This document shows, one piece after another, positions 1 through 6,783 of a stretch of 7,275 nucleotides of DNA; the stretch's first letter is position 1; every line of letters starts with the position of its first letter. The translations under genes and the position numbers were made by a program. The notes beneath the pieces were generated by a model, which searched no databases, had not been told where the DNA came from, and saw only the letters and a program-made list of their open reading frames with translations. The DNA comes from Bacteroidetes bacterium CG2_30_32_10 (GTDB lineage: Bacteria; Bacteroidota; Bacteroidia; Bacteroidales; CG2-30-32-10): NCBI GenBank assembly GCA_001872995.1, contig MNXO01000109.1, forward strand, positions 1-7,275, given 5' to 3'.

Positions 1-90
1 CTTTAGCAATACTAATGAATCGCCCTGTTGTGTTAATTGTTCTTTTCTTAACTCCTCGTCAAATAAGCCTCTTGGATTTTTGTTTTTCAT
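1..90 (-). CDS. IS5-like transposase, N-terminal fragment (cut by window edge)
   Basis: The minus strand reads an open frame from an ATG at 90 down to base 1, with no stop before the window ends. The 30 visible residues begin MKNKNPRGLFDEELRKEQL and continue with a QQGDSLVLLK-like stretch. From family knowledge, the pattern 'NPxGLFDE.. R.E.L...GD.L..L' is the usual opening of IS5-family DDE transposases common in Bacteroidota; the catalytic DDE residues lie outside the window. The probable terminal inverted repeat at 209-227, in the right position and orientation for the upstream end of such an element, supports the call. What is seen is only the N terminus, so whether the transposase is intact cannot be judged, and the family assignment rests on recognising the opening motif. 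Confidence 0.6.
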   Translation of the reverse strand, partial: MKNKNPRGLFDEELRKEQLTQQGDSLVLLK

Positions 91-143
91 AAAAATATTA
101 TTTTTTCAGCTAATATAAGCCTTTTATAAATACCAACAACAAT

Positions 144-173
144 AAGTTATTAACATTCTATTGTTTATAACTT
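144..173. repeat. Imperfect inverted repeat in the transposase leader
   Basis: The arms aagttattaac (144-154) and gtttataactt (163-173) are complementary at 10 of 11 positions around an 8-base spacer. It lies between the IS end and the transposase start, so it would form a hairpin in the leader RNA. Leader hairpins in IS elements can limit transposase translation from outside transcripts; that role is only an inference here, and in DNA this AT-rich a weak repeat may be chance. Confidence 0.35.
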
Positions 174-208
174 TATTAAATTTGATTTCTTTGATTGATA
201 TGAATTGT

Positions 209-227
209 AGAGTTTTTAGAGATGCCC
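209..227. repeat. Probable terminal inverted repeat (transposase-upstream end of the IS)
   Basis: The motif tagagtttttagagatgccc reads inward from the minus strand as GGGCATCTCTAAAAACTCT. Termini beginning GGGCA(C/T)CTCTA are, as I recall, typical of IS5-like elements, and the position, about 120 bases upstream of the transposase start, is reasonable. The matching copy at the other end lies outside the window, so the pairing and any target-site duplication cannot be checked here. Confidence 0.5.
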
Positions 228-262
228 AAAAGCTATATAACAATAGAAAATTTGACCTATGT

Positions 263-310
263 TTAACTGTTAAAACTTACTAATATTAATAGAATAAGCA
301 GTTTTTTCAT
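263..310 (-). pseudogene. Possible signal-peptide remnant of a gene disrupted by the IS
   Basis: From an ATG at 310 the minus strand encodes 15 residues, MKKLLILLILVSFNS, then TAA. The lysine pair followed by an unbroken leucine/isoleucine stretch is exactly what a secretory signal peptide looks like. The frame stops about 35 bases before the probable IS end at 227. One reading is that the rest of the gene was lost or frameshifted when the IS inserted; the other is that short AT-rich DNA produced a hydrophobic ORF by chance. There is no convincing downstream coding frame to decide, so this is a weak call. The rest of 228-359 shows no other gene, and no clear terminator for the neighbouring minus-strand gene. 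Confidence 0.25.
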
Positions 311-359
311 TTTTATAACTTTAAATTTTTGGATTTAAGAAAATTTTACAAATTTATTA

Positions 360-1391
360 TTATGATTTCACATCAATATCATCATAAAAGGAAATTCGTG
401 TAGTTGAATTGCCAATATCAATACCCACAGCTGCTGCATCATTATTTTCTAAAGCTTCTTTTGAGTAAATGCAATATCCCTTGCTTGCACAGGTAGTTGG
501 CTCAGGATAAACAATGATTTCTAGTAAATCTTTAAACTCTTTGTTGAAACAATCAAGTAATTCAGGATATAAAGCCCCTCCCCCCACAAGGTACATTTTT
601 TTGCATTTACTAAAATCATTGTCTGTAAAGGACTTTTTTAACATCGGGCTAATTACTTCTTTGTAATAATTTAGCAATGCTCTTTTGCGGAACTCTTTAA
701 TATCAATATTTTTTCTATTCATAGTAAGCGTGCCAGTTTTAAAACCCATATCAAATTGATGTTCGGTAATTAACCCTACATAATAGGACTGCAACAATTC
801 GCGAGCTAGCATATTAACCGCATATCTAATGCCTTGAGAGCTAACAAATGTTCTCTGAGTAATCCCATTTTCGTTACTAAGTGCGGCTTCAAATGTTCCA
901 TAACCAAGTCCTACAATAAAAAAACTTGATTTTTCTTCAGTTTCTCCTTTGCGAATAGCAATATCACATCCTTGAATTTCAGAAAGAATCATTGTTTTTA
1001 TGACATTGGCATTCACTTGAGATATACCAAAATTGGTACAAGTGGATGCATCAAATTGAATGGTATGATTTTGTTGGATAAAATTAATAGCATCATTTCT
1101 ATATAGCTGATAAGTAATAAAAGGAAATCCAGCCGTAACATAAAAAGGCATTTGTAGGTGGTTATAAGCAAGAAGCAAGCTTGTTTTTAGCAATAATTGA
1201 TAATCGGTGTCAGTAGGAGCACTATTAATGCTTTTGTGAGGAGAAGAACCTTCTTCTAAAGCTAATTCCCCAATTATATAATAAACATCGCCATTCTTTA
1301 GCTTCAAACCATTTATAAGATTGTCTGATACTTTTTTTAATTCAAAATTGTTAATCTCAACAACACTTGGAAATGATAATGTCTTTATCAT
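360..1391 (-). CDS. Circularly permuted actin/ParM-like ATPase-fold protein
   Basis: This 343-residue cytoplasmic protein has the sequence motifs of the actin/ParM (StbA-like) superfamily, but in permuted order. Residues 7-11 (FPSVV) through about 90 (VTAGFP) match what normally follows the first beta hairpin. The phosphate-2-like loop is at 159-168 (IVGLGYGTFE), the adenosine motif at 267-275 (YLVGGGALY) and the final PEPTTCASKGY segment at 296-306. Only after these, at 322-335, comes the phosphate-1 loop VGIDIGNSTTRISF, which in ordinary family members starts the protein. An ENNDAA linker joins the old C-terminal helix to it. The in-frame bases before the ATG hold no second copy of the loop and meet a stop within 13 codons. 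The usual aspartate of phosphate-2 is Gly161. No ParR-like partner is seen nearby. Cytoskeletal, plasmid-segregation or scaffold roles are all possible; function is unknown. The fold assignment is firm, the permutation is read directly from motif order. Confidence 0.85.
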   Translation of the reverse strand: MIKTLSFPSVVEINNFELKKVSDNLINGLKLKNGDVYYIIGELALEEGSSPHKSINSAPTDTDYQLLLKTSLLLAYNHLQMPFYVTAGFPFITYQLYRNDAINFIQQNHTIQFDASTCTNFGISQVNANVIKTMILSEIQGCDIAIRKGETEEKSSFFIVGLGYGTFEAALSNENGITQRTFVSSQGIRYAVNMLARELLQSYYVGLITEHQFDMGFKTGTLTMNRKNIDIKEFRKRALLNYYKEVISPMLKKSFTDNDFSKCKKMYLVGGGALYPELLDCFNKEFKDLLEIIVYPEPTTCASKGYCIYSKEALENNDAAAVGIDIGNSTTRISFYDDIDVKS

Positions 1392-1408
1392 GATAATAAT
1401 TCTTTCAT

Positions 1409-1416
1409 CAAATTTA
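1409..1416 (-). promoter_or_regulatory. Candidate -7 element for the permuted actin-like gene
   Basis: The minus strand reads TAAATTTG, an exact TAnnTTTG match, 17 bases upstream of the ATG at 1391. No TTG-type -33 box is found at the expected distance, so the promoter is only half supported. The leader would be very short and has no Shine-Dalgarno sequence. Confidence 0.4.
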
Positions 1417-1460
1417 GAAATAAAAATTTAATTTTGAAAAAAATAATATCTTTACTTTAT

Positions 1461-1468
1461 TAACTTTG
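1461..1468 (+). promoter_or_regulatory. Candidate -7 element for lemA
   Basis: TAACTTTG matches the Bacteroidota -7 consensus TAnnTTTG and lies 30 bases upstream of the lemA ATG. A TTTTG at 1432-1436 could act as the -33 box, but the 24-base spacing is somewhat longer than usual. Together with the minus-strand element at 1409-1416 it makes the 107-base gap between the two genes a divergent promoter region. Confidence 0.55.
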
Positions 1469-1498
1469 TACTCATTATTAATTAAAAAATTAAGATTT

Positions 1499-2119
1499 AT
1501 GGAAGCAAGTGAAAAAACAGGAACTGGTTGCTTAGGGGCAACAATGATAATTGTACCAATATTAGTATTGTTTATTATTTTTGGTATTTGGGGTTATTTT
1601 GCATACAATGGAATGGTTTCAAGAGAAGAAGCCACCAATGGACAATGGGCAAAAGTGGAAAGTGCCTACCAAAGACGTGCAGACCTTATTGGAAATCTCG
1701 TAAATACAGTTAAAGGTTATGCTACGCACGAAAACAAAACATTGGTTGAAGTTACCGAAGCACGCTCAAAAGTTTCTAATGTGAAGTTGGATGCTGACAA
1801 TCTTTCCGAAACAGATGTTCAACAATTTCAACAAATGCAAGATGGATTAAGTGGTGCTTTATCTAAATTGATGGTTGTTGTGGAACAATATCCCGATTTG
1901 AAAGCCAATCAAAACTTTATGGATTTGCAAAATCAATTAAAGGAAACCGAAAATCTAATTCTTAACGAACGCAATGCTTATAATGATGTTGCTCAAAAAT
2001 ACAACGTCTATATCCGCAAATTCCCTAAAAACATTTTTGCAAGTTTATTTGGCTTTAAGAAAAAAGGATATTTTCAGGCAAAACCCGGTGCTGATGAAGT
2101 TCCTAAGGTTCAATTCTAA
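1499..2119 (+). CDS. lemA: LemA family membrane protein
   Basis: The 206-residue product matches the LemA family over its whole length, which is typical size. A single transmembrane helix lies at about residues 13-36 (rich in I, V, L, F, ending GYFAYN). The family hallmark follows: WAKVESAYQRRADLIGNLVNTVKGYA, here at roughly 51-76 and described by its RRADLI-NLVNTVKGYA core, then a mostly helical soluble domain with ARSKV, and the conserved C-terminal segment YNVYIRKFPKNIFASLFGF. LemA proteins are membrane-anchored helical bundles whose exact job is not settled; they often occur beside TPM-domain or M48 peptidase genes. Here the next gene is a secreted cysteine peptidase only 12 bases away, so the two are probably co-transcribed. 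The ATG at 1499 is preferred to the TTG at 1466 because the latter lies inside the -7 element. Confidence 0.92.
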   Translation: MEASEKTGTGCLGATMIIVPILVLFIIFGIWGYFAYNGMVSREEATNGQWAKVESAYQRRADLIGNLVNTVKGYATHENKTLVEVTEARSKVSNVKLDADNLSETDVQQFQQMQDGLSGALSKLMVVVEQYPDLKANQNFMDLQNQLKETENLILNERNAYNDVAQKYNVYIRKFPKNIFASLFGFKKKGYFQAKPGADEVPKVQF

Positions 2120-2131
2120 AACACAGCTAAA

Positions 2132-3586
2132 ATGAAATTCAATTTATTTCGAATTTTGTGTTTTTCTTTGTTTTTGCTTTTTTGTAATCAAATAAATGCA
2201 AAGCCAATTGATAAAGAACAGGCGAAGAAAGTAGCTATTAACAAACTATACGAAATAGATAGTTATAAGAAAAGTAGTATTTTAAATGTTTACGAAATTA
2301 AAAACGAGCAGAAATACACATCTTTCTTTGTTATTACGATTACACCTAAAGGTTTTATTATTGTATCTGGCGATGATGATTTACCTCCTGTAGTTTCCTA
2401 TTCGATTGATAATGAAATCGGGGATATTAATATTAAAACTAATCCTTTATTATCAATGTTGGCTTATGATTTAAAACTCCGATTAGAGGCGGTATCAAAG
2501 CTTCCTATAACTATTTTAGAAAAACGACATCAATTATGGAATAATTTGCTGACCAAATCGACTATTCCTCCAATTGATTTTCAGCAATGGCCCCCATCAG
2601 GAACAACAACAACCGGAGGTTGGTTACAAACCAACTGGACACAGAGTGCTCCTTACAATGCACTTTGTCCTTTAGATGGAGGTGGGGTTCGCAGCGTAGT
2701 TGGTTGCCCTGCCACAGCAATGGCTCAAATAATGAATTACCATAAAACAATTAATGCTGTTACTTTTTCCGACGCTGATGATTATTATCATAACTATGGT
2801 AGTGGTAATCAATATTGGATTGATAATGACTATGCAGCACGTCAATTTCCTTCTTTTCCACAATTGAATGGTTATCTTACCACTTTACAACAACATTATA
2901 ACAACAATACCGCATTAACAAACAACGACAAAGCGGCTTTATCTTTTGCTTGTGGCGTTGCATCAAGGCAAGTTTTTAGATCAGATGGCTCTGGAACTTT
3001 TGGGGTTGACCAAGCAAGAGATGCTTATTTAAAATTTAACTGCAACACCTCCGAATTACTTATGGGTACAGATACTAGTATTTACACTCGTATGACTGCC
3101 AATATGAAAGTTGCTTTACCTGTTCATCTTGCGGTGATAAACAATGATACTACAGTTGGACACAACGTAGTAGTTGATGGTTATAACACCAACAATTATT
3201 ATCACATCAACTTTGGATGGGGAGGTTCCTTTAACAACTGGTATTTAGTTCCGCAAGAATTGCCGTATTCATTAACTGTATTTGAAGGTGTGGTAGTTGA
3301 TATTATGAAAAGCGGTGTTGGTTTGCCAGAGATAAATACAAATAGCTCAGACAATTTACTTATTTATCCAAATCCTGTTAATAATTGCGTTTTTATTAAA
3401 TCTACTGATGGAAATGAAACCGATTTATTTGTTGAAATCTATTCTATTACTGGAATATCTGTTTATGCTGGTTCCCTGTTCAATGGTAATGGTGGTATTG
3501 ATGTATCTGGTTTAGCAAAAGGAATTTATTTATTAAAAATAAACAGCAGGGGTTTGTTTTATTACAAGAAAATAACAAAAAGTTAA
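2132..3586 (+). CDS. Secreted C10 (streptopain-like) cysteine peptidase with T9SS sorting domain
   Basis: The 484-residue product is a predicted prepro-enzyme. A signal peptide occupies about 1-23 (hydrophobic core, cleavage after INA). Residues 24 to about 130 resemble the Spi-type inhibitory propeptide of C10 peptidases, with GFIIVSGDDDLPPVVSYS at 74-91. The papain-fold catalytic domain, about 150-395, shows the oxyanion-side segment WLQTNW (Gln166), the nucleophile region VVGCPATAMAQIMNYH with Cys192, the catalytic histidine in VGHNVVVDGY (His344) and the INFGWGG motif around Trp363, so all key residues are present. The C terminus (about 405-484) is a type A T9SS sorting domain: IYPNPV at 411-416 and the LAKGIYLLKI...KKI ending. 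It should be secreted through the Sec and type IX systems, released or attached at the surface, and activated by propeptide removal. It follows lemA by 12 bases. Substrate is unknown. Confidence 0.92.
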   Translation: MKFNLFRILCFSLFLLFCNQINAKPIDKEQAKKVAINKLYEIDSYKKSSILNVYEIKNEQKYTSFFVITITPKGFIIVSGDDDLPPVVSYSIDNEIGDINIKTNPLLSMLAYDLKLRLEAVSKLPITILEKRHQLWNNLLTKSTIPPIDFQQWPPSGTTTTGGWLQTNWTQSAPYNALCPLDGGGVRSVVGCPATAMAQIMNYHKTINAVTFSDADDYYHNYGSGNQYWIDNDYAARQFPSFPQLNGYLTTLQQHYNNNTALTNNDKAALSFACGVASRQVFRSDGSGTFGVDQARDAYLKFNCNTSELLMGTDTSIYTRMTANMKVALPVHLAVINNDTTVGHNVVVDGYNTNNYYHINFGWGGSFNNWYLVPQELPYSLTVFEGVVVDIMKSGVGLPEINTNSSDNLLIYPNPVNNCVFIKSTDGNETDLFVEIYSITGISVYAGSLFNGNGGIDVSGLAKGIYLLKINSRGLFYYKKITKS

Positions 3587-3590
3587 AAGA

Positions 3591-3634
3591 AAGAAACCCT
3601 TGCAACTATTGAAGTTACAAGGGTTTCTTATTTT
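3591..3634. terminator. Bidirectional rho-independent terminator
   Basis: The arms 3591-3607 and 3613-3629 pair at 16 of 17 positions (one C/A mismatch) around the loop attga, and include a GC-rich cccttg/caaggg core. The plus strand continues with tatttt, suiting the end of the lemA-peptidase unit, whose stop codon is at 3584-3586. On the minus strand the stem is flanked by TTTCTTTT, so it can also end transcription of the converging tRNA gene. Confidence 0.85.
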
Positions 3635-3641
3635 AAAAAAG

Positions 3642-3725
3642 TACCCGAGGTGGGAATCGAACCCACACGAGCGTGAACTCATTGGTGTTTGAGACCAACG
3701 CGTCTACCAATTCCGCCACCCGGGC
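3642..3725 (-). tRNA. tRNA-Leu (anticodon CAA)
   Basis: The minus strand forms an 84-base class II tRNA. The acceptor arm GCCCGGG pairs with CTCGGGT (two G-U wobbles, at 1-72 and 6-67), followed by discriminator A73. The D arm has the leucine-like GGCGGAATTGGTAGACGC sequence. The anticodon stem TTGGT/ACCAA encloses the loop CTCAAAC, giving anticodon CAA, which reads UUG. A long variable arm (GAGTTCACGCTC) and the T arm GTGGG-TTCGATT-CCCAC complete it. CCA is not encoded, so it must be added after transcription. It has its own promoter and a terminator shared with the opposite strand. Confidence 0.97.
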
Positions 3726-3743
3726 ATTAATTTTTATGAAGCA

Positions 3744-3772
3744 CAAAGATATAGTTTTTTTTTATGCTTCAA
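3744..3772 (-). promoter_or_regulatory. Promoter of tRNA-Leu
   Basis: On the minus strand a TTG at 3772-3770 is followed after 18 bases by TATCTTTG (3751-3744), an exact TAnnTTTG -7 element. Transcription would start a few bases before the tRNA's 5' end at 3725. This is the best matched promoter in the window, having both boxes at about the expected distance. Confidence 0.65.
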
Positions 3773-3802
3773 AAATAAATCTTGCTTTTCTATTGTATCT
3801 TT

Positions 3803-5143
3803 TTACAATAATTCATTTGCAATATTTGCCAACTCTGAGCGTTCTCCTTTTTCTAATCTAACGTGTGCATAAAGAGGATGATATTTGATTTTATCAATTA
3901 AGTGCGACAATCCATTACTTTGAGCATCGAGATACGGTGTATCAATTTGATTGACATCCCCAGTAAAAATAATTTTAGTATTCTCACCTGCTCTGGTAAT
4001 AATGGTTTTTATTTCGTGTGGAGTAAGATTTTGTGCTTCATCAACAATAAAACAAATATTCGAAAGGCTTCTCCCTCTAATATATGCAAGCGGTGTAATA
4101 ATGAGCTTTTCGTTTTCAAGCGCTTCTGTAATAAATTTATGCTCGTGGTCTTTTTCACTATATTGGTTTTGAATCATTTTAAGATTATCGAAAAGTGGCT
4201 CCATAAAAGGAGAAATTTTCGATTTAATATCGCCAGGCAAGAAGCCAATATCTTTATTACTCAAAGGAACAATGGGACGAGCAAGGTATATTTGTTTAAA
4301 ATATCGCTTTTGTTCTAGTGAACCAGCAAGAGCAAGTAATGTTTTTCCAGTACCAGCAACTCCTTGAAGAGTAACCAACTTCGCTTCCATGTTGGCAATT
4401 GCGTGTAAAGCGAACACCTGTTCTGCATTACGCGGCATAATTCTGTATGCAGGGCGTTTTTCAAGCTTTTCAATTCTTTGCGTAATGGGGTTATAGAATG
4501 CCAATACCGAAATACTATTGTTTTTTAGAATAAAATAGTGATTTGGAATAGGAGATGCTTCGCCAATATCATCAGGTTTGCAAAACCCTTCTTTGTATAT
4601 GGAATCTATCACCAAAGGGTCAACGTTTTCGATGGTGCTTTTCCCAACATAGAGAAATTCCACATCTTTTATTTTACCTGTTTCAAAATCTTCGGCAGTA
4701 AGATTAAGGGATTTCGCTTTAATACGTAAATTAATATCTTTGGTAACAAGCACTACCTTGCGATTAGGGTTTTCTTTGCTAATAGTTAAAGCTGCATTCA
4801 AAATACGATGGTCTGGTTTTCTATCATCAAATACCTTTCGAGCATCCAATCCATCAGCATATTCGTTCATAATCACTTTGAACTTTCCAGAACCCTTCTC
4901 TTCTAATGGTAACCAATCGCTTAGCGTATGGTTTGTTGATAAACGATCTAAGATGCGAATAAATTCTCTTGCCTCATAGTTAATGGTATCGCTTCCCTTT
5001 TTATAGTTGTCTAGTTCTTCTAACACTGTAATCGGAATAGCTACATCATTGTCTTCAAAGCTATTAATAGAATTGTGGTTATATAAAATAACCGAAGTGT
5101 CTAATACAAATATTTTTTTCTCTTTACTTTTTACTTTTGCCAT
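3803..5143 (-). CDS. PIN-PhoH family ATPase (YlaK/PhoH2-like)
   Basis: The 446-residue cytoplasmic protein joins two domains. An N-terminal PIN nuclease-like domain (about 10-150) carries the expected acidic residues: Asp15 in FVLDTSV, Glu42/43 in VLEELD, Asp111 in DHRIL and Asp136 in VTKDINLR. The C-terminal PhoH ATPase domain (about 235-446) has Walker A GVAGTGKT at 261-268, the PhoH block ARPIVPLSNKDIGFLPGD at 288-305, Walker B FIVDEAQN at 365-372 and FTGDVNQID at 393-401. PhoH2-type proteins with this layout are described as ATP-dependent RNA unwinding and cleaving enzymes; that activity is inferred from the family. The ATG at 5143 is preceded by AAGGA and leaves the -7 element intact; an upstream TTG at 5167 lies inside that element. 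The stop sits 31 bases from the tRNA promoter, with no clear terminator in between. Confidence 0.93.
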   Translation of the reverse strand: MAKVKSKEKKIFVLDTSVILYNHNSINSFEDNDVAIPITVLEELDNYKKGSDTINYEAREFIRILDRLSTNHTLSDWLPLEEKGSGKFKVIMNEYADGLDARKVFDDRKPDHRILNAALTISKENPNRKVVLVTKDINLRIKAKSLNLTAEDFETGKIKDVEFLYVGKSTIENVDPLVIDSIYKEGFCKPDDIGEASPIPNHYFILKNNSISVLAFYNPITQRIEKLEKRPAYRIMPRNAEQVFALHAIANMEAKLVTLQGVAGTGKTLLALAGSLEQKRYFKQIYLARPIVPLSNKDIGFLPGDIKSKISPFMEPLFDNLKMIQNQYSEKDHEHKFITEALENEKLIITPLAYIRGRSLSNICFIVDEAQNLTPHEIKTIITRAGENTKIIFTGDVNQIDTPYLDAQSNGLSHLIDKIKYHPLYAHVRLEKGERSELANIANELL

Positions 5144-5164
5144 ATCCTTATTTGTTTTTTCTTT

Positions 5165-5183
5165 CAAATTTAAAATAAATTTG
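5165..5183. promoter_or_regulatory. Back-to-back -7 elements for phoH (minus) and the GT-C gene (plus)
   Basis: The sequence CAAATTTA-aaa-TAAATTTG is a perfect 8-base inverted repeat with a 3-base spacer. The right half (5176-5183) is a TAnnTTTG -7 element reading rightwards, with a TTTG at 5151-5154, 21 bases upstream, as -33 box. The left half (5172-5165) is the same element reading leftwards towards phoH, 21 bases before its ATG, but with no well-spaced -33 box. The palindrome could alternatively, or also, be a protein-binding operator. Confidence 0.55.
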
Positions 5184-5226
5184 GTTTATATTTATCACCT
5201 CAAAGATTAATTTTTTAATAATTTTA

Positions 5227-6768
5227 ATGAAACTACTTAAATTACTTCTAGTTTTAATAAGCATTTTCTCTATATCAGTTTATATTAGAGCTCCTTATAT
5301 TGAAAAAGAGGTTCATCCAAACAACGAAACAAGCATCATTATGCTCACTGTGCTCGAAAACTGGCAATTAAAAGGAATTTCAAACTATTATTTTGCTCCA
5401 GTTATTACTTGGCAAAACGATGGTGATAAATATATGGCAAATTACAAAAGATTAGAAGATAATCGTGGCAATAACTATTATGTTTCTTATCCTCCGATGG
5501 CTTTTATATTTCCATATATAGTAAGTTCCTTTTTTAACATAGTACCTAACCAAATACTGCTTCAAATACTTAATATTATATTGCATTTTATAAGTGCTTT
5601 TATGGTTTACCTTATTATTTGCAAGTATTTTAAAAAGAATCCTCTTTTAGTATATGATGCAGCAATAGTTGGATTTATTTCTTATACATTCATCCCAGTA
5701 TTATTATATACACATACCTTCGATTTCTTTTCAGAAATGATGGGTCAAGTATTTTTCTTATTAGGTATATATTTGTTTCAATTATTAGAAGCAAAAAAGG
5801 ATATTCCAAATAATAAACTATTGCTTTTATTTGGTTTAAATATATTCATATTAATATACACCGAATGGATAGGCATATTTTTTGCATTCACATTGCTATT
5901 TATATCGATAACAAACTATCGGAAGGAAATAATCTACCAAAAGCTTATTAAAACAATATGTTTATTTTCATTATTATCAATTTTACTAATCATTTCTCAA
6001 TATAATAATATCAATGGGTTTTCAAATTTAGCAAGGAGTCTATCGTTGCGTTTTTTGGAACGAAGCGGTTTATTTGGGAAGCATTATAGTGATTTAGGCA
6101 TAAGCTATACCAATCCAAACTCTTATCTTCTACTTTTTCAACAAGTCCATCAAACGCTTATCGGATTTGGGTACATTGCCATTTTGTTATTGTTATGGTG
6201 GTTAATAAAAACTAAATATCACATAAAACGATTGTTTTCAATAAATGTATTGATAATTATTATTTTATTTCCTGTTATTTTAACCTTTTTTGTTTTCTTT
6301 AACGCCACAGTTATTCATTATAACTGGTGGGCGAGATTTGGACTAATAATCTCTATTATTATTGGGTTGTTGTTTAATAAGCTATTTGATAAACCAACAA
6401 ATTTAAAAAATAGAATTTTATTAGGTTTTATAGAGATTATTGTAATAACAGTTACAATAGCTTTTTCCATCATATCCTTTAGAAATCATGCTAAATTTAT
6501 TTCAACCGAAAGCCCAAAGCTCAAATACATAAGTACAATAGTAAAACAAAATTCACACGATAATGAATCTATATTTATCAGTCTTCCCATCGATATGAAC
6601 TATTATAACACCTATCTTTGCTATATGTGTAAAAGAAATATGGTGAATGTTCCTAATTTTGAGGATGCAAATAAAATTTTAAAAGAAAAACACAAAGTAA
6701 AAGGAGTTTTTTATACTTTTGAAAACCAGAGTAATCAATATACCGTTAAACACTTTGAATTAAAATAA
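5227..6768 (+). CDS. Polytopic membrane protein, GT-C-type glycosyltransferase candidate
   Basis: The 513-residue protein has about ten to eleven hydrophobic segments, at roughly 4-20, 90-105, 111-132, 143-162, 170-187, 198-226, 240-257, 312-327, 338-359, 370-384 and 397-417, then a soluble tail of about 95 residues. The first extracytoplasmic loop is long (about 21-89), contains an acidic stretch RAPYIEKEVHPNNE and ends in YYVSYPPMAFIFPY. A long first loop with acidic residues plus a Y-x-YPP segment leading into a membrane helix is typical of lipid-sugar-dependent GT-C enzymes (PMT/ArnT-like, GT39/PF13231 relatives). HYNWWARFGL at 364-373 also resembles such proteins. The donor would be a polyprenyl-phosphate sugar and the acceptor a lipid, glycan or protein outside the membrane, but neither can be named. 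The tail has a C-x-x-C pair (465, 468). pssA follows after 15 bases, probably in the same transcript. Confidence 0.7.
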   Translation: MKLLKLLLVLISIFSISVYIRAPYIEKEVHPNNETSIIMLTVLENWQLKGISNYYFAPVITWQNDGDKYMANYKRLEDNRGNNYYVSYPPMAFIFPYIVSSFFNIVPNQILLQILNIILHFISAFMVYLIICKYFKKNPLLVYDAAIVGFISYTFIPVLLYTHTFDFFSEMMGQVFFLLGIYLFQLLEAKKDIPNNKLLLLFGLNIFILIYTEWIGIFFAFTLLFISITNYRKEIIYQKLIKTICLFSLLSILLIISQYNNINGFSNLARSLSLRFLERSGLFGKHYSDLGISYTNPNSYLLLFQQVHQTLIGFGYIAILLLLWWLIKTKYHIKRLFSINVLIIIILFPVILTFFVFFNATVIHYNWWARFGLIISIIIGLLFNKLFDKPTNLKNRILLGFIEIIVITVTIAFSIISFRNHAKFISTESPKLKYISTIVKQNSHDNESIFISLPIDMNYYNTYLCYMCKRNMVNVPNFEDANKILKEKHKVKGVFYTFENQSNQYTVKHFELK

Positions 6769-6783
6769 AATATCAATTAAGAA

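Noticed and set aside
91..359. CRISPR array, centromere-like iterons or a small RNA beside the actin-like gene
   Set aside because: No direct repeats of regular spacing are seen; only the IS end, one weak inverted repeat and the signal-peptide-like ORF are present.
1466..1498. TTG start giving an 11-residue longer LemA
   Set aside because: The TTG is the last part of the TAACTTTG -7 element, so it would not be in the transcript; the ATG at 1499 gives the normal LemA N terminus.
3738..3770. gaagca/tgcttc inverted repeat around the tRNA promoter as an operator
   Set aside because: Six-base arms separated by 21 bases in AT-rich DNA are easily due to chance, and stable tRNA genes are not usually repressor-controlled.
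3791..3810. 7-base inverted repeat tattgta/tacaata over the phoH stop codon as a phoH terminator
   Set aside because: The stem is short and AT-rich, and no T-tract follows on the minus strand; phoH transcripts may simply run into the tRNA region.
3902..4318. 138-residue open frame on the plus strand
   Set aside because: It lies entirely antisense to the PhoH ATPase domain, has no recognisable domain and no promoter; the minus-strand frame holds the Walker motifs.
5144..5167. TTG start giving an 8-residue longer PIN-PhoH protein
   Set aside because: It overlaps the minus-strand TAAATTTG element, and the ATG at 5143 leads straight into the PIN domain with an AAGGA just upstream.
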